In this document: positions 42,137 through 45,752 of the stretch, piece by piece
Position numbering within the stretch: position 1 is the first letter of the stretch
Layout: the number at the start of each line of letters is the position of its first letter
Assembly (NCBI GenBank): GCA_949285875.1
Contig: CASDZZ010000008.1
Coordinates: 1 to 45,752, forward strand
DNA length: 45,752 nt
Reading direction: 5' to 3'
From: an uncultured bacterium
GTDB lineage: Bacteria > Bacillota_I > Bacilli_A > RF39 > UBA660
Position numbers and translations under genes: made by a program
The notes under the pieces: model-generated
Told to the model about the DNA's origin: nothing
The model's database searches: none
What the model saw: only the letters and a program-made list of their open reading frames with translations

Positions 42137-43057
42137 ATGAAGAAAATTTTCTTTTTAACTTTTATAGTTATAGCTATTCCTTCTTTGTTAATAATATTAT
42201 TAGATAAAGAAATTGTTAAAAAAATTAAATTTGGTATATATAGTAATAAAACAATAAAGGTTAAGAGATTAGAAAAAAATGAAATTCAAAATGTTCCTAT
42301 TGAGGAATATGTTATTGGAGTAGTTGCGGGTGAAATGCCTGCTTCTTTTGATGTTGAAGCTTTAAAGGCACAAGCTGTAGCTTCAAGAACTTATGCTTTA
42401 AAACATTCTAATGTAAATAATAAAGATTATGATGTTGTTGATTCAACGACAAATCAAGTATATTTGGATTATGATGATATGAAAAAAAAATGGCAAGGTA
42501 ATTATGAGGAAAATTTAGAAAAAGTTAAAAAAGCCGTTTTAGAAACTAAAGGTGAAGTTATTTTATATAACAATGATTTAATAGATGCCTTATTTTTTTC
42601 TACTAGTAATGGATATACTGAAAATAGTAATGATGTTTTTTCTGGTAATGAACCTTATTTAAGAAGCGTAGATTCTCATTGGGATAAAGCAGAGTCACCT
42701 GTTTTTAATAGTACCAACAAAGTTTCTAAAAAAGAATTTTTATTTAATTTAGGTCTTGATACAAACTCAGAAATCAATATTCAAAATATTAATAAAACAA
42801 ATACTGGAAGAGTAAAAGACTTAACAATAAATGGAAAAACTTTCGAATCTAGTAAAATTAGAACGGCTTTTAATTTGAAATCGACAAGTTTTACTATAAA
42901 AATAGAAGGAGAAAATGTTATTTTTAACGTAAATGGTTTTGGTCATGGAGTCGGAATGAGTCAATATGGTGCAAATGGAATGTCTAAAGAAGGTTTTAGT
43001 TATGATAAAATTTTAAAACATTATTATAAAGATTGTGAAATAAAAAAATTAATTTAA
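42137..43057 (+). CDS. spoIID: Stage II sporulation protein D
   Basis: SpoIID, about 306 aa. An N-terminal membrane anchor (about 3-21) and a lytic transglycosylase domain: VIGVVAGEMPASFDVEALKAQAVASRTYAL holds the catalytic Glu of GEMP, and NGFGHGVGMSQYGANGM is near the C-terminus. With SpoIIP and SpoIIM it degrades septal peptidoglycan during engulfment. Start at the ATG at 42137, 6 nt after AAGGAG. SpoIIP and SpoIIM are not in this window. Confidence 0.95.
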   Translation: MKKIFFLTFIVIAIPSLLIILLDKEIVKKIKFGIYSNKTIKVKRLEKNEIQNVPIEEYVIGVVAGEMPASFDVEALKAQAVASRTYALKHSNVNNKDYDVVDSTTNQVYLDYDDMKKKWQGNYEENLEKVKKAVLETKGEVILYNNDLIDALFFSTSNGYTENSNDVFSGNEPYLRSVDSHWDKAESPVFNSTNKVSKKEFLFNLGLDTNSEINIQNINKTNTGRVKDLTINGKTFESSKIRTAFNLKSTSFTIKIEGENVIFNVNGFGHGVGMSQYGANGMSKEGFSYDKILKHYYKDCEIKKLI

Positions 43058-43068
43058 TGTATATTTTT

Positions 43069-43096
43069 TCTCATTTTGTAAAAACTTAAAATGAGA
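43069..43096 (+). promoter_or_regulatory. Hairpin overlapping the spoIIQ ribosome site
   Basis: TCTCATTTT (43069-43077) pairs perfectly with AAAATGAGA (43088-43096), and the second arm includes part of the GAGAGGTG ribosome site. No T run follows, so it is not a terminator for spoIID. Confidence 0.45.
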
Positions 43097-43106
43097 GGTG
43101 AAAAAA

Positions 43107-43748
43107 ATGAAAAAGATGAAATTAAAACCATTTGTTAAAGTATCATTTGTTGGGCTAATTATGTGCCTATCATTAGTAGGAATTTTTCTTGCATCTAATA
43201 ATAATTCTTCATCAAAAGTAATGAAAGAAGATAATTATACGTATGTCAATGATTATATTTTTGATAATTATTATCCTGTTGCAAATCAAGAAGAAAAGAT
43301 TACAAGACCATATGTTAGTTCTAATGTAAGCATTTATAAAAACTTTTATGAAAATGAAGATGATGATGAAAAACAGCAGAATTCTATAATTTTTCATGAA
43401 AATACTTACATGCAAAATTCTGGTGTAGATTATAAATCAGAAGAACAATTTGATGTAGTAGCTTCTATAGGGGGAACTGTTACAAACATATCAGATGATC
43501 CTTTATTAGGAAAGACAATAGAAGTAAAAAATTCTAATGAAATAATAGTAATGTATCAATCTTTAGGTGAAGTTTTGGTAAAAAAAGGAGAATTAGTAAC
43601 ACAAGGTCAAATAATAGCTAAAAGTGGCAAATGTACATTAAATAAAGATATAAATAATGGTTTGCATTTAGAAATATATAAGAATGGACAAATAGTAAAT
43701 CCTGAAAAGTATTTTGATAAAACTTTAAAAGAATTATTAGAAAAATAA
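43107..43748 (+). CDS. spoIIQ: Stage II sporulation protein Q
   Basis: A 213-aa bitopic forespore membrane protein: basic N-terminus, one helix (about 11-30), a disordered region, and a LytM/M23-like domain (about 115-205). The zinc-site motifs are degenerate: the usual HxGxD is NSGVDY (His replaced) and the HLHxE motif is GLHLE (first His replaced), as in catalytically inactive Bacillus SpoIIQ. It pairs with SpoIIIAH across the engulfing membranes. Start at the ATG at 43107, 7 nt after GAGAGGTG. It lies between spoIID and mbl. Confidence 0.9.
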   Translation: MKKMKLKPFVKVSFVGLIMCLSLVGIFLASNNNSSSKVMKEDNYTYVNDYIFDNYYPVANQEEKITRPYVSSNVSIYKNFYENEDDDEKQQNSIIFHENTYMQNSGVDYKSEEQFDVVASIGGTVTNISDDPLLGKTIEVKNSNEIIVMYQSLGEVLVKKGELVTQGQIIAKSGKCTLNKDINNGLHLEIYKNGQIVNPEKYFDKTLKELLEK

Positions 43749-44737
43749 TGATGAAATTATTTAAAAATAAAGATATTGGAATAGATTTAGGTACTGTTAA
43801 TATTCTTATATATGTAAAGGGTGAAGGAATTGTGTTATCTGAACCAAGTGTTGTTGCGATTGATTCTGAAACAGGAAGGGTTCTAGAAGTAGGTAAAAAA
43901 GCTCATGAAATGATTGGGAGAACACCGGGTTCTGTAATTGCTGTAAAACCATTAAAAGATGGAGTTATAGCTGATTTTGAAAAAACAGAAATAATGTTAG
44001 ATTATTTTATAAAAAAAATAAAAGGAAAAAATTTATTTAGTAAACCAAGAATATTAATTTGCTGCCCTTCAAATATTACTCAAGTTGAAAAAAATGCTAT
44101 AAGAGAAGTAGCAGAAAGAACTGGGGCAAAAAAAGTTTTTGTTGAAGAAGAACCAAAGGTAGCAGCAATTGGTGCAGGGCTTGAAATTTCTTTACCAAGT
44201 GGTAACATGGTTATTGATATAGGAGGAGGCACAACAGATATTGCGGTACTATCTCTTGATGGTATTGTATATAGTGAATCTATAAAAGTTGCGGGTAATA
44301 CTTTTGATAATGATATAATAAAATACATAAAAAATAAGTATAAATTACTTATTGGTGAGGTAACTGCTGAGGAAACAAAAATAAAAATAGCTACTTTAAT
44401 AGATGATATAAAAGTAAAAACTTTAAAAATAAGAGGAAGAGATCTTATAACTGGTTTACCAAAAACTATATGTATAACATCTTCTGAAATAAAAGAAGCA
44501 ATAAAAGAAAGTGTTTATAAAATAATTTATGCAACTAAATTAGTTTTAGAGAAGATTGAACCAGAAATTTCTGCTGATATAATTGAAAAAGGGATTATAT
44601 TAACAGGTGGAGGAGCTTTAATAGAAGGTCTAAGCAATCTTATTGAAAAAGAGATAAAAGTACCTGTAAAAATAGCTAGTAGTCCTCTTACTTGCGTTGT
44701 AGAAGGAACTGGATTGATGCTAAATAGTTTAACTTAA
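43748..44737 (+). CDS. mbl: MreB/Mbl actin-like cell-shape protein
   Basis: A 329-aa bacterial actin. Phosphate-1 motif GIDLGTVNILIY, LICCPSNITQVEKNAI, VEEEPKVAAIGAG, phosphate-2 IDIGGGTTDIAV, and the adenosine motif LTGGGALIEGL. It guides lateral wall synthesis. The name mbl rests on position after spoIIQ (in B. subtilis spoIIID-mbl follow spoIIQ); by sequence it could equally be called MreB. ATG overlaps the spoIIQ stop by one base (TAATG). Confidence 0.92.
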   Translation: MMKLFKNKDIGIDLGTVNILIYVKGEGIVLSEPSVVAIDSETGRVLEVGKKAHEMIGRTPGSVIAVKPLKDGVIADFEKTEIMLDYFIKKIKGKNLFSKPRILICCPSNITQVEKNAIREVAERTGAKKVFVEEEPKVAAIGAGLEISLPSGNMVIDIGGGTTDIAVLSLDGIVYSESIKVAGNTFDNDIIKYIKNKYKLLIGEVTAEETKIKIATLIDDIKVKTLKIRGRDLITGLPKTICITSSEIKEAIKESVYKIIYATKLVLEKIEPEISADIIEKGIILTGGGALIEGLSNLIEKEIKVPVKIASSPLTCVVEGTGLMLNSLT

Positions 44738-44738
44738 A

Positions 44739-44763
44739 AGAATTCTTATGAATTCTCTTTTTT
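44739..44763 (+). terminator. Terminator after mbl
   Basis: The stem AGAATTC-TTAT-GAATTCT (44739-44756) is followed by a T-rich run. Confidence 0.85.
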
Positions 44764-44766
44764 TTA

Positions 44767-44775
44767 TGTTATAAT
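44767..44775 (+). promoter_or_regulatory. Extended -10 promoter of the LytTR regulator
   Basis: TGTTATAAT, about 17 nt before the ATG, after the mbl terminator. No clear -35. Confidence 0.5.
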
Positions 44776-44791
44776 AAGCTAAGGTGAGTGT

Positions 44792-45502
44792 ATGATAAAC
44801 TTTGTAGTATGTGATGATAATAAGTATGTTAGAGAGTTTAATGAAAATATTATTTCTAAAGTTGTTATGCCATATGATTTTGATTATAAAATAAACTTAT
44901 TTGAAAGATTTGATAAAAAACTAAAAAATTTAATAAATACACCCGCAGATATGAAAATTTATATTTTAGATTTAGAACTACCTAATAAATCAGGCATAGA
45001 TATAGCTAGAGAAATAAGAAAAACAGATTGGAATAGTATTATAATAATTTTAACTTCCCATGACGAATTAGAGTTTAAATTATTAAAAGAAAAATTACTT
45101 ATTTTTGATTTTATTTCGAAATTTGATAATTATCAAAAAAGATTAATGGAAACTTTAAATATTATAATTAATAAAATAAGTAATAAAAAAATAATTGTAT
45201 TTAAGACTTTTAAAGGTATTCATCATATTAATTATGAGAATATTTTATACATCGTAAAAGATAATAATTCTAGAAAAACAAAGATAGTAACTAGTGAAAG
45301 TGAGTATATAGTGAGTCCTAGTTTAACAACTATTATTAAAAAATTAGATTCAAGATTTTATCAAACCCATAGGGCTTGTTTTGTAAATTTAAAAAAGATT
45401 AAATCTGTTGACTTTAAAAATAATATTATTTATTTTAAACATAATAAAAAAATTGATTATCTATCAAGAAACTATAAAAAAGAATTGAGGGAGTTATTAT
45501 GA
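44792..45502 (+). CDS. LytTR-type response regulator (AgrA-like)
   Basis: A 236-aa two-component regulator. The receiver domain (about 1-120) has the acidic pair DD at 8-9 and the likely phospho-acceptor Asp60 in ILDLELPNKSG. The C-terminal LytTR DNA-binding domain (about 135-236) has the HRACFVNLKKI motif. Members control quorum, bacteriocin and wall genes. AAGGTG precedes the ATG by 5 nt. The next gene overlaps its stop (ATGA) and looks like its sensor kinase. Confidence 0.88.
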   Translation: MINFVVCDDNKYVREFNENIISKVVMPYDFDYKINLFERFDKKLKNLINTPADMKIYILDLELPNKSGIDIAREIRKTDWNSIIIILTSHDELEFKLLKEKLLIFDFISKFDNYQKRLMETLNIIINKISNKKIIVFKTFKGIHHINYENILYIVKDNNSRKTKIVTSESEYIVSPSLTTIIKKLDSRFYQTHRACFVNLKKIKSVDFKNNIIYFKHNKKIDYLSRNYKKELRELL

Positions 45503-45752
45503 GTATTAAATTAATTTGTGCTTTGATTGCAGCATTTTTTCAGAGCTTGTCAGTAACTATAGTTATATTTAAGTTATTACCTAAAAGTTGTAAACAGGAA
45601 AAAATTAAATTTTTTATGCTTTTTTTTATTTATTGTATATTTGTTTCATTATTTATGTCAAATGCTTATAGATTTATAATGTTTTTAATTATAGTTTTAT
45701 TACTTCTTTATTTTATATTAAAAGTAAAAAATAAAAAAATAGTCTTATATTC
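45499..45752 (+). CDS. Membrane protein, partial (probable AgrC-like sensor kinase)
   Basis: The window ends 84 codons into this gene. The visible part has three hydrophobic segments (about 3-26, 39-53 and 58-76) separated by short basic loops, the style of the multi-helix sensor region of GHKL histidine kinases paired with LytTR regulators. The ATG overlaps the regulator stop by 4 nt, and GAGGGAG lies 7 nt upstream. Kinase motifs would lie beyond the edge, so the call is contextual. Confidence 0.6.
   Translation, partial: MSIKLICALIAAFFQSLSVTIVIFKLLPKSCKQEKIKFFMLFFIYCIFVSLFMSNAYRFIMFLIIVLLLLYFILKVKNKKIVLY

Noticed and set aside
43059-43086. Sigma-F promoter before spoIIQ (GTATA ... GTAAAAAC)
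   Set aside because: The -10 lacks the GG pair and the spacing is short; the match is too weak.
1-45752. CRISPR array, prophage, tRNA or rRNA genes
   Set aside because: No regularly spaced repeats, phage structural genes, or recognisable tRNA or rRNA sequence were seen on either strand.

Overview
This window looks like the replication-origin region of a low-G+C Gram-positive bacterium (Bacilli-like Bacillota). The DNA is very A+T-rich by eye. TGA is used as a stop (veg, yabP, the LytTR regulator) and TGG encodes Trp, so the standard bacterial code applies and this is not a code-4 mollicute. Many genes are sporulation factors (spoVG, yabP, yabQ, yabG, spoVT, bofA, spoIID, spoIIQ), and a comK homologue is present, so the lineage probably descends from, or still is, an endospore former. 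Proteins and intergenic gaps are short, and synteny is compressed relative to Bacillus subtilis. The species cannot be named from the sequence alone.

Layout. Bases 1-27676 and 30021-32637 are read on the minus strand; bases 33100 onward are on the plus strand. The divergence point is oriC (about 32638-33037): seven DnaA boxes lie between dnaA and rpmH, and a second box cluster with DnaA-trio-like TAA repeats lies between dnaA and dnaN. Leftward come dnaA, dnaN, an IS1182-type insertion sequence, comK, recF, gyrB, gyrA, a short SRP RNA gene bracketed by two parS sites, tadA, dnaX (carrying two more parS sites in its coding sequence), ebfC, recR, bofA, holB, ricT, trmN6, pth, mfd, spoVT, a small membrane gene, tatD, a secreted glucosaminidase-like gene, ksgA, yabG and veg. 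A two-gene surface-adhesin operon (1503 aa plus a 741-aa thioester/Cna-B protein) follows, then spoVG, yabP, yabQ and divIC. Rightward come rpmH, rnpA, yidC, jag, mnmE, two small membrane genes (DUF4234 and DUF2752 types), mnmG, rsmG, an Asn-rich repeat protein, rpiB, a ywzB-like gene, spoIID, spoIIQ, an mbl/mreB homologue, and the start of an Agr-like two-component locus cut by the window edge.

How the genes work together. The core handles initiation (DnaA, oriC), replication (DnaN, DnaX, HolB), topology (GyrAB), repair (RecF, RecR, Mfd), segregation (parS), tRNA and ribosome maturation (TadA, MnmE, MnmG, TrmN6, KsgA, RsmG, RnpA, Pth) and membrane insertion (YidC, Jag, SRP RNA). Developmental genes are interleaved. 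Candidate sigma-E-like promoters precede yabP and bofA, and a sigma-G-like promoter precedes spoVT, matching the known compartments of their B. subtilis counterparts.

Most unusual points: (1) the four-site parS cluster, with two sites encoded as a repeated VPRET motif in DnaX and two bracketing the SRP RNA; (2) the IS element that duplicated the whole dnaN terminator hairpin and also carries inward-facing terminators at both its ends; (3) comK next to the origin with DnaA boxes in its promoter and gene; (4) the adhesin pair, lacking sortase motifs, set inside the sporulation cluster.
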